Positions 1-7,089 of a stretch of DNA of 8,121 nt are shown here, one piece after another; position 1 is the first letter of the stretch, and each line of letters begins with the position of its first letter. Position numbers and translations under genes: made by a program. The stretch spans positions 1 through 8,121 of the forward strand of contig SSHD01000001.1 of NCBI GenBank assembly GCA_008017255.1, written 5' to 3'. The stretch comes from Acinetobacter sp. GTDB taxonomy: Bacteria; Pseudomonadota; Gammaproteobacteria; Pseudomonadales; Moraxellaceae. Below the pieces are notes generated by a model. The model was not told the origin of the DNA and searched no databases. It saw only the letters and a program-made list of their open reading frames with translations.

Positions 1-1965
1 GGTTTAATTACCTTAGAAATTGACGATCAAGCGCATGAGTTTCTACAGCTCGATTATGCCGATGCCGCCAAAGTTTATGTGCCAGTCACCAATTTACATC
101 TCATTAGCCGTTATAGCGGTGGCGACCCAGACCTTGCGCCGTTACATAAACTCGGCACCGATACATGGAGCAAGGCGAAGCGCAAAGCCCTAGAACAAAT
201 TCACGATGTTGCCGCCGAATTATTGCATATACAAGCCCGCCGCCAAGCCAAACCAGGCTTTGCGTTTGAAATGGATCATAGCGCTTATATGCAATTTAGC
301 AGCGGTTTTGCCTATGAAGAAACACTCGACCAAGCCAATGCGATTGAAGCGACACTGCATGATATGCAATTGGCAAAACCAATGGATCGGTTGGTTTGTG
401 GCGATGTCGGCTTTGGTAAAACAGAAGTCGCCATGCGAGCGGCTTTTGTCACCGTACAAAACAATAAACAAGTGGCGGTATTGGTGCCGACTACGCTGCT
501 GGCGCAGCAACACTATGAATCTTTTAAAGATCGTTTTGCCGACACCGCCGTGCGTATAGAGGTTTTATCACGCTTTGGCAGCAATAAAACCCATGTGAAA
601 ACCATTGAGGATTTAGCCGATGGCAAAGTCGACATCGTGATTGGTACGCATAAAATTCTGCAAGAAAACATTCAATTCAACAATCTAGGTTTAATGATTG
701 TCGATGAGGAGCATCGTTTTGGCGTGCGCGATAAAGAGCGCATTAAAGCTTTACGTGCCGATGTCGATATGCTGACCTTAACCGCCACACCTATTCCACG
801 TACTTTGAATATGGCTTTTTCGGGGATGCGTGATTTGTCTATTATCGCCACACCGCCGGCACGGCGTTTAGCGGTCAAAACCTTTGTGCAAGAACACACC
901 GATGACGCAATTAAAGAAGCGATTTTACGTGAGATATTACGTGGTGGTCAGGTGTATTTTTTACACAATGAAGTCGATAGCATAGAACGTGCAGCGGAAA
1001 ATTTGCGCTATTTAGTGCCTGAAGCACGTGTCGCTGTCGCACATGGGCAAATGCGGGAACGCGAACTCGAACAGGTCATGCAGCAGTTTTATCATAAAGA
1101 TTATAATGTATTGGTGTGTTCAACCATTATTGAAACAGGTATTGATATTCCAAATGCCAATACGATTTTGATAGAACGGGCAGATAAACTCGGTTTGGCG
1201 CAACTGCATCAACTGCGGGGGCGTGTTGGGCGTTCGCATCACCAAGCCTATGCCTATTTATTAGTTCCGTCACTGAAACACTTAAAAGGCGATGCAGAAA
1301 AACGCCTCGATGCCATTCAGCGTGCTGCAACTTTGGGCGCAGGTTTTATGTTGGCAACCGAAGATTTAGAAATTCGTGGCGCAGGTGAATTATTGGGCGA
1401 ACAACAAAGCGGTTCTATGAAAGCCATTGGATATAGTTTGTATATGGAAATGTTGGAAAAAGCCACCAAAGCCATTCAAAAAGGTAAAACCCCAAATTTC
1501 GATGCGCCGTTGTCGCTGACTGCGGAAATCAATTTGCATCTACCAGCGCTGATTCCAGATGACTATTTGGGCGATGTACACCAACGCCTGTTGTTTTATA
1601 AACGCATTAGTAATACCGATAGCCAAGAAAAACTCGACAATATTCGTATGGAATTGATTGATCGTTTTGGTATTCCGCCGCAGTCTGTGAAGCATCTATT
1701 TGCAGTGCATCAGGTGCGTTTAAAAGCTGAACAGTTGGGCATGACCAAAATTGATTTAAATAGCAATGGTGGTTATGTCGAGTTTTCACCAGATACGCCA
1801 GTGCAAGCCACGAGCATTATTCATCTCATGCAAAGCAACCCAACGCATTATCGTATGGAAGGCGGGCAACGCTTAAAAGTCACTCAAAAATTGGGCGAAT
1901 ATGAGCAACGGATTCAGTTTATCGTGAGTGTATTAGACAGACTATTGGGCGAGTTGCATTGTTAA
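1..1965 (+). CDS. mfd: Transcription-repair coupling factor Mfd, 3' part (5' end outside window)
   Basis: Mfd is an ATP-driven DNA translocase that pushes RNA polymerase stalled at lesions off DNA and recruits UvrA for nucleotide excision repair. The frame is open from base 1, so the visible 654 residues are roughly the C-terminal 57% of a protein that is 1148 residues in E. coli; the GTG at 79 is internal and not the start. The fragment begins inside the RNA-polymerase-interacting domain (VPVTNLHLISRYSGGDP, from about residue 27). The motor follows, with Walker A GDVGFGKTE (residues 134-142), the DEEH box (235-238), TATPIPRT (261-268) and motif VI QLRGRVGRS (404-412). The C-terminal domain, which masks the UvrA-binding surface in E. 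coli Mfd, fills roughly the last 140 residues. The identity rests on near-continuous similarity to E. coli Mfd recalled from memory. The reading frame is intact to TAA. The UvrB-like N-terminal part is not in the window. Confidence 0.98.
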   Translation, partial: GLITLEIDDQAHEFLQLDYADAAKVYVPVTNLHLISRYSGGDPDLAPLHKLGTDTWSKAKRKALEQIHDVAAELLHIQARRQAKPGFAFEMDHSAYMQFSSGFAYEETLDQANAIEATLHDMQLAKPMDRLVCGDVGFGKTEVAMRAAFVTVQNNKQVAVLVPTTLLAQQHYESFKDRFADTAVRIEVLSRFGSNKTHVKTIEDLADGKVDIVIGTHKILQENIQFNNLGLMIVDEEHRFGVRDKERIKALRADVDMLTLTATPIPRTLNMAFSGMRDLSIIATPPARRLAVKTFVQEHTDDAIKEAILREILRGGQVYFLHNEVDSIERAAENLRYLVPEARVAVAHGQMRERELEQVMQQFYHKDYNVLVCSTIIETGIDIPNANTILIERADKLGLAQLHQLRGRVGRSHHQAYAYLLVPSLKHLKGDAEKRLDAIQRAATLGAGFMLATEDLEIRGAGELLGEQQSGSMKAIGYSLYMEMLEKATKAIQKGKTPNFDAPLSLTAEINLHLPALIPDDYLGDVHQRLLFYKRISNTDSQEKLDNIRMELIDRFGIPPQSVKHLFAVHQVRLKAEQLGMTKIDLNSNGGYVEFSPDTPVQATSIIHLMQSNPTHYRMEGGQRLKVTQKLGEYEQRIQFIVSVLDRLLGELHC

Positions 1966-1985
1966 ATAAGTGAAATGTGATGGAT

Positions 1986-2008
1986 CAACGGCATCCGTTG
2001 GATTTTTT
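1986..2008 (+). terminator. Possible weak intrinsic terminator of mfd
   Basis: Twenty bases after the mfd stop, a 6-bp stem (CAACGG, 1986-1991, with CCGTTG, 1995-2000) closes a 3-base CAT loop and is followed by GA and six T residues (2003-2008). The form is that of a rho-independent terminator, but the stem is short and the T tract starts two bases late. Termination is inferred. Confidence 0.5.
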
Positions 2009-2010
2009 AG

Positions 2011-2043
2011 CAGCAACATCGGGGTTGAATGCCGATGTTGCTG
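2011..2043. repeat. Perfect 12-bp inverted repeat after mfd
   Basis: CAGCAACATCGG (2011-2022) and its exact reverse complement CCGATGTTGCTG (2032-2043) flank a 9-base loop. Neither strand has a T tract after the stem, so it is not a classic terminator by itself. It lies directly downstream of the small hairpin and T tract at 1986-2008 and could back it up, protect the mfd 3' end, or be a protein-binding palindrome. The sequence does not decide between these. Confidence 0.65.
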
Positions 2044-2096
2044 TAATATTTCAACAAAATCATTGTTATTTGTAATCAAACAGCTGAGTAGCAATA

Positions 2097-2123
2097 TTCA
2101 CATCCCAACTACTGTGATAGTAT
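2097..2123 (+). promoter_or_regulatory. Weak candidate promoter region for the HIT-cyclase genes
   Basis: TG at 2113-2114 followed by GATAGT at 2116-2121 resembles an extended -10 box (4 of 6 matches to TATAAT). No convincing -35 box sits at 17 bp. The same stretch holds an inverted pair, TCACA (2098-2102) and TGTGA (2113-2117), separated by 10 bp. A promoter is expected somewhere in the 191-bp spacer because hairpins follow mfd, but this exact placement is a guess. Confidence 0.25.
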
Positions 2124-2156
2124 GAACCATCATTATTCTGCATCATTTGTAAAGAT

Positions 2157-2591
2157 ATGTTTAGTTTGCATCCACAACTGGCTCAAGATACTTTTTTTGT
2201 AGGCGATTTTCCGCTTTCAACATGTCGTTTAATGAATGATATGCAATTTCCTTGGTTGATTTTGGTACCACGTGTACCAGGTGTCACAGAGCTTTACGAG
2301 CTAAGCCAAGCAGATCAAGAACAATTTTTACGTGAATCGAGCTGGTTATCGAGCCAATTGGCGCGTGTTTTCCGTGCCGATAAAATGAATGTTGCCGCTT
2401 TAGGCAATATAGTGCCGCAATTGCATTTTCATCATGTAGTGCGTTATCAAAACGATGTCGCATGGCCAAAACCAATTTGGGGCGCACCGGCTGTACCTTA
2501 TAGCAATGAAGTATTGGCTCACATGCGCCAAACTTTAATGTTAGCACTACGTGGTCAAGGTGATATGCCATTTGATTGGCGTATGGACTAA
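2157..2591 (+). CDS. HIT (histidine triad) family protein
   Basis: This 144-residue protein belongs to the HIT superfamily of small nucleotide hydrolases and transferases; family members act on dinucleoside polyphosphates or nucleoside phosphoramidates. The core NDMQFPWLILVPR (residues 27-39) and DKMNVAALGNIVPQLHFHHVVR (75-96) match HIT proteins of other proteobacteria, including the PWLILVPR strand and a conserved WPKPIWG (103-109). The triad reads Q88-L-H90-F-H92-H93. By alignment H90 should be the nucleophile, and the usual first histidine is Gln. The start is the only ATG, GTG or TTG in frame between the upstream stop at 2118 and the conserved FSLHPQL segment; its ribosome site is weak. 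The cyclase gene begins 51 bp downstream on the same strand, so one transcript is likely. The family assignment is firm, but the substrate cannot be read from the sequence; Ap4A hydrolase activity is one possibility. Confidence 0.92.
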   Translation: MFSLHPQLAQDTFFVGDFPLSTCRLMNDMQFPWLILVPRVPGVTELYELSQADQEQFLRESSWLSSQLARVFRADKMNVAALGNIVPQLHFHHVVRYQNDVAWPKPIWGAPAVPYSNEVLAHMRQTLMLALRGQGDMPFDWRMD

Positions 2592-2630
2592 TACGCAAAG
2601 CTCGTAATCATTAGGATAGTGCAATAGCCC

Positions 2631-2637
2631 AAGGAGG
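2631..2637 (+). promoter_or_regulatory. Strong ribosome binding site that fixes the GTG start of the cyclase
   Basis: AAGGAGG lies 5 bases before the GTG at 2643 and complements the 3' end of 16S rRNA perfectly over seven bases. It decides the start: the next in-frame Met (residue 21) would begin inside the first membrane helix and has no such site. Confidence 0.88.
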
Positions 2638-2642
2638 CTCGG

Positions 2643-4082
2643 GTGCCGTTAGATAGGCTAATCGATAAAGAACCAAGACAATTTGTTTATTTTCATCGTT
2701 TGATGGGATATGCAATTTTGTCATTGATTTTAGTCATTTATGCTTTTACTGCTTATAGCTCGAACTATCCATTGTATATCGTGCCATTACTGGTACTGTA
2801 TTATCTATTTAGCTTAAAGTTAGACAAATGGCTACTACGAAAATACGAAGCCAGCACGGTCAAAAGTATCTTATTTGTCAATGAAGTCATTATTGCATCC
2901 ATTGTACTTGCTGCACTGCATTTAAATTTAGTGCCGACCATTGCCATTGTATTTGGCCTTTTGTATGTGGGCATGAATAATAAAATTAGCTTACCCATTG
3001 TTAGTTTAGTCGGCTTAATTAGCTTATTGGTTTTTTATGCTTGTACGTATTTCATCTTTGGTGCAGAAGAATATTTTGAACCGAGTAACCCAGAGTTAAC
3101 TGTACTGAGTTTACTGGGTTTGATGATGTTTATTGTGATTGGCAATTATTATCAAAACCGTCGTTTAACGGTGCTAAGCAGACAGCGACAGTATTATCAC
3201 AACCAAATGATCCGCTATATTGCTTTTGCTAACCAACTCAGTCGTTATGCGCCGCTACAATTGTGGCAGTCGATTATGCGCGGTGAAGCTGAAGCAAAAA
3301 TTGAATATAAACGGAAAAAACTCACCATATTTTTCTCTGATATTCAAGGCTTTACTGAACTGTCAGAAACCTTGATTCCAGATGACCTAGCTTTCTTGCT
3401 CAACGACTATTTAAGCCACATGACGGATATTGCCAAGCAATATGAAGCCACCGTGGATAAATTTATGGGCGATGCAGTGCTGATTTTCTTTGGTGACCCA
3501 AACTCGCAAGGGGTTGAGCAAGACGCAAAATCTTGCGTAGAGATGGCAATTGCCATGCGTCAGCAAATGAAACTATTGCGTGAGCGTTGGAAAAAAATGG
3601 GTTATCCTGCGCTGCATATTCGCATGGGTATCAGTACTGGATATTGCCACGTCGGCAATTACGGTGCTTCACATCGTATGGCTTATACAATTGTTGGGCG
3701 AGATGCTAACTTGGCAGCGCGCCTACAGTCAGCAGCCGAAGTCGATGAAATTTTAATTTCTGAAGATACCCATCAATATGTTAAAAATGAATTTATGTGT
3801 GTACCAAAAGTGCCAATTTATTTGAAGGGGATTCAAGGTCCAGTCAAAACTTGGCAAGTAATGGAGAAATACACAGGTAAAAAGTCAGAAACACAAAAAT
3901 GGTTCGACTTTGAATATAAAGGCTTCCACTTGGTGCTGAATTTAGAAGAAGTGCAAAATTACGAATACCCTGAATTGGTTGAAATTTTGGAAAAAATGAC
4001 CCAACGCATCAAAACACAGCAGAAAATGACCAATGCACAAGGTATTCCAAGACTGACTTTGGATGATGAAGTGAGTAAATAA
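2643..4082 (+). CDS. Membrane-anchored class III adenylate cyclase
   Basis: This 479-residue protein most likely makes cAMP from ATP at the inner membrane. The N-terminal 170 residues hold about six hydrophobic segments (near 22-38, 42-58, 78-95, 98-110, 116-140 and 151-168), resembling the membrane sensor part of CyaB-type cyclases (MASE2-like; not confirmable here). A helical linker with LSRYAPLQLWQSIMRGE (199-215) leads to the catalytic domain (about 225-405). Metal-binding aspartates are D233 (FFSDIQGFT) and D277 (DKFMGD). Adenine-specifying residues are K273 and T349, and transition-state residues are N356 and R360 (GRDANLAARLQ), so the site looks complete and ATP-specific. The tail, 412-479, has no domain I recognise. 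The start is GTG behind a perfect AAGGAGG. A. baumannii has a class III cyclase described as CavA acting with the cAMP receptor Vfr; this may be its orthologue, but I cannot confirm that. A terminator follows. Confidence 0.93.
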   Translation: MPLDRLIDKEPRQFVYFHRLMGYAILSLILVIYAFTAYSSNYPLYIVPLLVLYYLFSLKLDKWLLRKYEASTVKSILFVNEVIIASIVLAALHLNLVPTIAIVFGLLYVGMNNKISLPIVSLVGLISLLVFYACTYFIFGAEEYFEPSNPELTVLSLLGLMMFIVIGNYYQNRRLTVLSRQRQYYHNQMIRYIAFANQLSRYAPLQLWQSIMRGEAEAKIEYKRKKLTIFFSDIQGFTELSETLIPDDLAFLLNDYLSHMTDIAKQYEATVDKFMGDAVLIFFGDPNSQGVEQDAKSCVEMAIAMRQQMKLLRERWKKMGYPALHIRMGISTGYCHVGNYGASHRMAYTIVGRDANLAARLQSAAEVDEILISEDTHQYVKNEFMCVPKVPIYLKGIQGPVKTWQVMEKYTGKKSETQKWFDFEYKGFHLVLNLEEVQNYEYPELVEILEKMTQRIKTQQKMTNAQGIPRLTLDDEVSK

Positions 4083-4114
4083 GTTGTAAATTATCTTACT
4101 ACAGCAAAAAAAAT

Positions 4115-4155
4115 CGAATAAAAAAACTCCTCATTGTGAGGAGTTTTTTTATTCG
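4115..4155. terminator. Two-way intrinsic terminator between convergent cyclase and fdx genes
   Basis: A perfect 19-bp inverted repeat (4115-4133 with 4137-4155) surrounds a TTG loop. The core stem is CTCCTCA with TGAGGAG, flanked by seven A on the left and seven T on the right, so each strand has a GC-containing stem followed by a T tract. It lies 32 bp after the cyclase stop and 16 bp after the fdx stop on the other strand, and should end both transcripts. Confidence 0.95.
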
Positions 4156-4171
4156 CTAAGCATTGAAAAGT

Positions 4172-4510
4172 TTAGTGATTTTCCGAAGCATGGTTAATGG
4201 TGTATTTGGGGATTTCAATTTCTAAGTCTTCATTCACAATAGCGACTTGGCAAGACAGACGAGAGTCAGGTTCTAAGCCCCAAGCACGGTCAAGCAAATC
4301 TGCTTCTACATCATTCATTTCTTCTAGACTGTCGAAACCTTTACGCACCACAACGTGACAAGTGGTACATGCCGCTGACATATCACAAGCATGTTCAATT
4401 TTAATGCCTTGCTTGAGTAAGCTTTGACAAAGGTTTGCATTTTGCTCGACTTCAAATTCTGCGCCTTCGGGACAAATTTGAGCATGAGGAAGAACTTTAA
4501 TACGTGGCAT
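4172..4510 (-). CDS. fdx: ISC-type [2Fe-2S] ferredoxin
   Basis: Fdx carries electrons for cluster assembly on IscU, probably by interaction with IscS in the cytoplasm. The 112-residue product closely matches E. coli Fdx (111 residues), including HACDMSAACTTCHVVVRKGFDSLEE, RAWGLEPDSRLSCQ and EIPKYTINHA. The four cluster cysteines C42, C48, C51 and C87 fall at the same numbers as in E. coli. The free Cys46 next to the cluster in the E. coli protein is Ala here. The start was chosen at the ATG giving MPRIKVLPH, as in homologues, with GGTGA 5 bases upstream; an ATG two codons earlier (MNMPR) is an alternative. A longer frame to 4546 would add twelve residues and overlap hscA, and it has no support from homologues. 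The gene is the last of the isc operon, 17 bp after hscA and just before the shared terminator; no iscX follows. Confidence 0.96.
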   Translation of the reverse strand: MPRIKVLPHAQICPEGAEFEVEQNANLCQSLLKQGIKIEHACDMSAACTTCHVVVRKGFDSLEEMNDVEADLLDRAWGLEPDSRLSCQVAIVNEDLEIEIPKYTINHASENH

Positions 4511-4527
4511 ATTCATCACCGATAGCT

Positions 4528-6387
4528 TTAGTTTGAGTTTGACCAATCTTCAAGTTTGGTGCCTTTTAAGGCTTGGTCAATATGGCGGTTCATGCGAAGT
4601 GCAGCAAAGGCATCGCTGTGTAGTTTAAGCTGTTCAACAGCTTGTTCAATCGCTTGTAATTCATTGGTTTCAAGGCGTGCTTTTAAGGCTTCTGCCGCAA
4701 GTATTAAGTCACGCGCTTGTTGCTGACTTAGTAAATCGGTATCGGCTTTTAAGGCTTGCTCTAAGGCTTCCAGTTCACGCTGTGCTTCCACTTTGGTTTC
4801 TTGTAAATGCCGTAGCTGTTTGTCTTCTTCGGCATATTGAAAACCTTCGACCAATAAACGCTCGGTGTCGGCACTCGATAAACCATAAGACGGTTTAATA
4901 TCAATGTGCGCCTGTACGCCAGAGGTGGTTTCTTTGGCGGCCACGGTCAATAAACCATCGGCATCGACCTGATAGGTCACTTCAATACGTGCTTGTCCAG
5001 CAGTCATCGGTGGAATACCATGCAACACAAAGTGCCCTAGTGAGCGACAGTGCTCAACTAAATCACGCTCACCTTGCACCACATGTATCAACATCGCCGT
5101 TTGGCCATCTTGATAGGTGGTAAATTCCTGACGGCGTGCCACTGGAATAGCGGTATTACGTGAAATTAAACGTTCGACTAATCCGCCCATGGTTTCTAAA
5201 CCAAGCGAAAGCGGGGTGACATCAAGCAGCAAAGAACCATCTTGGCTATTACCAATCAATTGATTGGCAGTAATCGAGGCACCAATCGCAACCACTTCAT
5301 CTGGGTTAATGGTACATAAAGGCTCACGTTGAAATACGTTTTGCACGGCGCGCTGCACTGCATAAGAACGAGTTGAACCACCAACAAGTACCACATGTTC
5401 AATTTCATCTAGGCTGAGTTTGGCATCACGCAGTACATGTTTACATACGCTCATGGTTTTATCTAATGCCACTTGAATAATGGCTTCAAAAGTAGGACGG
5501 TCTAAGGTCAGGCGATCATCCAATAATTTGAGCTCAGTGCTGTTATGGTCGCTTAAATGCTCTTTGGCTTGACGTGCAGCAACCACAAAAACAGCATATT
5601 CTTCGTTGCTTAAGGTTTCGATATTGAGCTGTTTTTTCGCCCATTTAACAATTAAGCGGTCTAGGTCATCACCGCCCAAAGCCGTATGTCCACCAGTTGC
5701 CAGCACTTCAAATACGCCATGAGTAAAGCGTAAAATCGACACATCAAAGGTACCGCCGCCCAAATCATAAATCACATAATTACGGTCGGTACTTAAATTG
5801 GTGTCTTGATCGAGCCCATAAGCAACTGCCGCTGCTGTAGGTTCATTGAGTAAACGTAATACATTTAAACCTGCCAGTTGCGCTGCATCACGTGTGGCTT
5901 GACGTTGTGCTTCATCAAAATAAGCAGGTACAGTAATTACTGCGCCATTGACTGGGTTATTCAGACTTGCTTCAGCACGGTCTTTCAATTGTTTTAAAAT
6001 ATCAGCTGAAATTTCCACTGGCGTTTTACGACCCGCAGCGGTTTCAAAGGCGGGCATTTCATTTTCAGCACCCACCAATGTGTATGGATGTTGAAATTTA
6101 ATATCTGCTTGCGAGCGACCCATAAAGCGTTTTACCGAAACAATAGTATTTTTCGGGTCGGTCAGCACAAACGGTTTGGCGGCATAGCCAAAGGTGGTGG
6201 CATTAGTTGCATAATGCACAATAGAGGGCAGTAAGACCTTATCTTTTTCATCTGCAAGGACTTTCGGTTTTCCCGATAGCACTGTCGCCACTAAAGAGTG
6301 GGTTGTCCCTAAGTCAATGCCAATCGCAATACGATGTTGGTGCGGGGCAGTCGATTGACCAGGTTCAGCAATTTGCAAAAGTGCCAT
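4528..6387 (-). CDS. hscA: Fe-S cluster assembly chaperone HscA (Hsp70 family)
   Basis: HscA is the specialised Hsp70 that binds the LPPVK motif of IscU and, with HscB, uses ATP to drive release of the new cluster to target proteins. The 619-residue product is close to E. coli HscA (616) and begins almost identically ([10 protein letters not shown]). The nucleotide-binding domain spans about 1-385, with phosphate-1 loop [10 protein letters not shown] (23-32), [17 protein letters not shown] (153-169), phosphate-2 YDLGGGTFD (207-215) and adenosine motif VGGSTR (335-340). The interdomain linker [17 protein letters not shown] follows (386-402), then a beta-sandwich substrate domain and a helical lid with many Glu, Gln and Ala residues to the end. 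The ribosome site AAGGGA lies about 9 bases before the ATG. It sits 37 bp after hscB and 17 bp before fdx in one transcription unit. The N-terminal extension and the isc context separate it from DnaK. Confidence 0.98.
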   Translation of the reverse strand: MALLQIAEPGQSTAPHQHRIAIGIDLGTTHSLVATVLSGKPKVLADEKDKVLLPSIVHYATNATTFGYAAKPFVLTDPKNTIVSVKRFMGRSQADIKFQHPYTLVGAENEMPAFETAAGRKTPVEISADILKQLKDRAEASLNNPVNGAVITVPAYFDEAQRQATRDAAQLAGLNVLRLLNEPTAAAVAYGLDQDTNLSTDRNYVIYDLGGGTFDVSILRFTHGVFEVLATGGHTALGGDDLDRLIVKWAKKQLNIETLSNEEYAVFVVAARQAKEHLSDHNSTELKLLDDRLTLDRPTFEAIIQVALDKTMSVCKHVLRDAKLSLDEIEHVVLVGGSTRSYAVQRAVQNVFQREPLCTINPDEVVAIGASITANQLIGNSQDGSLLLDVTPLSLGLETMGGLVERLISRNTAIPVARRQEFTTYQDGQTAMLIHVVQGERDLVEHCRSLGHFVLHGIPPMTAGQARIEVTYQVDADGLLTVAAKETTSGVQAHIDIKPSYGLSSADTERLLVEGFQYAEEDKQLRHLQETKVEAQRELEALEQALKADTDLLSQQQARDLILAAEALKARLETNELQAIEQAVEQLKLHSDAFAALRMNRHIDQALKGTKLEDWSNSN

Positions 6388-6424
6388 GGGTAAAATATCC
6401 CTTGAAAATATCAGTTACAGCGAA

Positions 6425-6943
6425 TTAAAAATCATCGTCTAAATCGAAGCTGTCTGCTTCATCGAGCATACGGTCTTCAGTTTTATCAATATCATTCATC
6501 ACACGTTGGAAAAAACGCAGTTTACGGACGGTGTCGCGTGCTTCGGCCCAATCTTCATCGGCATAGTCTAGTTTAAACTCACGCACCAAGCCATCAATCC
6601 ACTGTTGCACCTCAACTTTTAAGGTGTTGAGTTGTTCAGGTGATGTGGCATCATCCAGTTGTTCACGCATTTCCAGTGCCGACTGTAAAAATTCAAAATC
6701 ACTAATAGATTGATCCAAATGATGATCTTGCTTTTTTAAGCTCAGCAAATAAGCTGCACGACTATCGACATGTGACAGCACTTTATAGGCTTGATTGATG
6801 TCGCTTGACATAATCAGTGCTTGCTGTTTGTCTTGGGCTTTATCTGGATGATACTGCTGTTGCAAACTTAGAAACTGTTTTTTTAAAGCTGCTAAATCTA
6901 TATCGAGTGCTTCGGGTAATTGGAACAACTCAAAATGATTCAT
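6425..6943 (-). CDS. hscB: J-domain co-chaperone HscB
   Basis: HscB brings IscU to HscA and stimulates its ATPase. The 172-residue product has the family's two parts. The first is an N-terminal J domain (about 1-75) with the essential HPD at 32-34 (QQQYHPDKAQ) and INQAYKVLSHVDSRAAYLLSL. The second is a C-terminal three-helix IscU-binding domain containing FLQSALEMREQLDDA and DTVRKLRFFQRV. Compared with E. coli HscB (171 residues) the loop after HPD is shorter, and the protein ends in an additional acidic tail, DEADSFDLDDDF. The start is the only suitable Met and matches homologues (MNHFELFQLP against MDYFTLFGLP), although the upstream ribosome site is weak. It is followed 37 bp later by hscA but separated from iscA upstream by 146 bp holding a palindromic repeat. 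Confidence 0.97.
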   Translation of the reverse strand: MNHFELFQLPEALDIDLAALKKQFLSLQQQYHPDKAQDKQQALIMSSDINQAYKVLSHVDSRAAYLLSLKKQDHHLDQSISDFEFLQSALEMREQLDDATSPEQLNTLKVEVQQWIDGLVREFKLDYADEDWAEARDTVRKLRFFQRVMNDIDKTEDRMLDEADSFDLDDDF

Positions 6944-6962
6944 GGGAGATGAATTCCGTTTT

Positions 6963-7063
6963 AAAATCCCTTCCTTGCGAAACTCAACTTTTCACCTTTT
7001 ATTAAAGGGAGGGGCTTCACATGTGGAAGTCCCCCGTTGAAAAGGGGGATTTAGGGGGATTTT
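6963..7063. repeat. Interspersed palindromic repeat copy inside the isc operon
   Basis: About 100 bp bounded by inverted ends AAAATCCC (6963-6970) and GGGATTTT (7056-7063). Inside are paired TCAAC (6984-6988) and GTTGA (7036-7040), a hairpin around CACATGTG (7018-7025) extended by G-rich and C-rich arms (about 7009-7035), and a second possible stem of CCCCC (7031-7035) with GGGGG (7044-7048). The stretch is non-coding and much more GC-skewed than its surroundings. It resembles a palindromic element with AAATCCCCCTAAATCCCCC ends that I remember from many Acinetobacter intergenic regions; that match is from memory only. It lies in the iscA-hscB spacer and would be transcribed within the operon. 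Confidence 0.65.
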
Positions 7064-7089
7064 GTATTTAAGATAGACAAATTAAATGC

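Noticed and set aside
206..899. Overlapping open frames on both strands inside mfd, and similar ones inside hscA, iscA and iscU
   Set aside because: They are shadows of strongly conserved genes, show no family resemblance and have no convincing ribosome sites.
79..1965. GTG at 79 as the start of a 628-residue protein
   Set aside because: The frame is open to base 1 and the residues before 79 already match the Mfd RNA-polymerase-interacting domain, so the gene is simply cut by the window edge.
1976..1991. TGTGA after mfd as a CRP/Vfr half-site
   Set aside because: The opposite half-site does not match TCACA at the needed spacing.
2265..2279. Palindrome GGTACCACGTGTACC
   Set aside because: It is within the HIT coding region at conserved residues (VPRVP); probably chance.
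4511..4546. N-terminal extension of fdx ([12 protein letters not shown])
   Set aside because: It overlaps the end of hscA, is absent from homologues, and the MPRI start has a ribosome site and the same numbering of cluster cysteines as E. coli.
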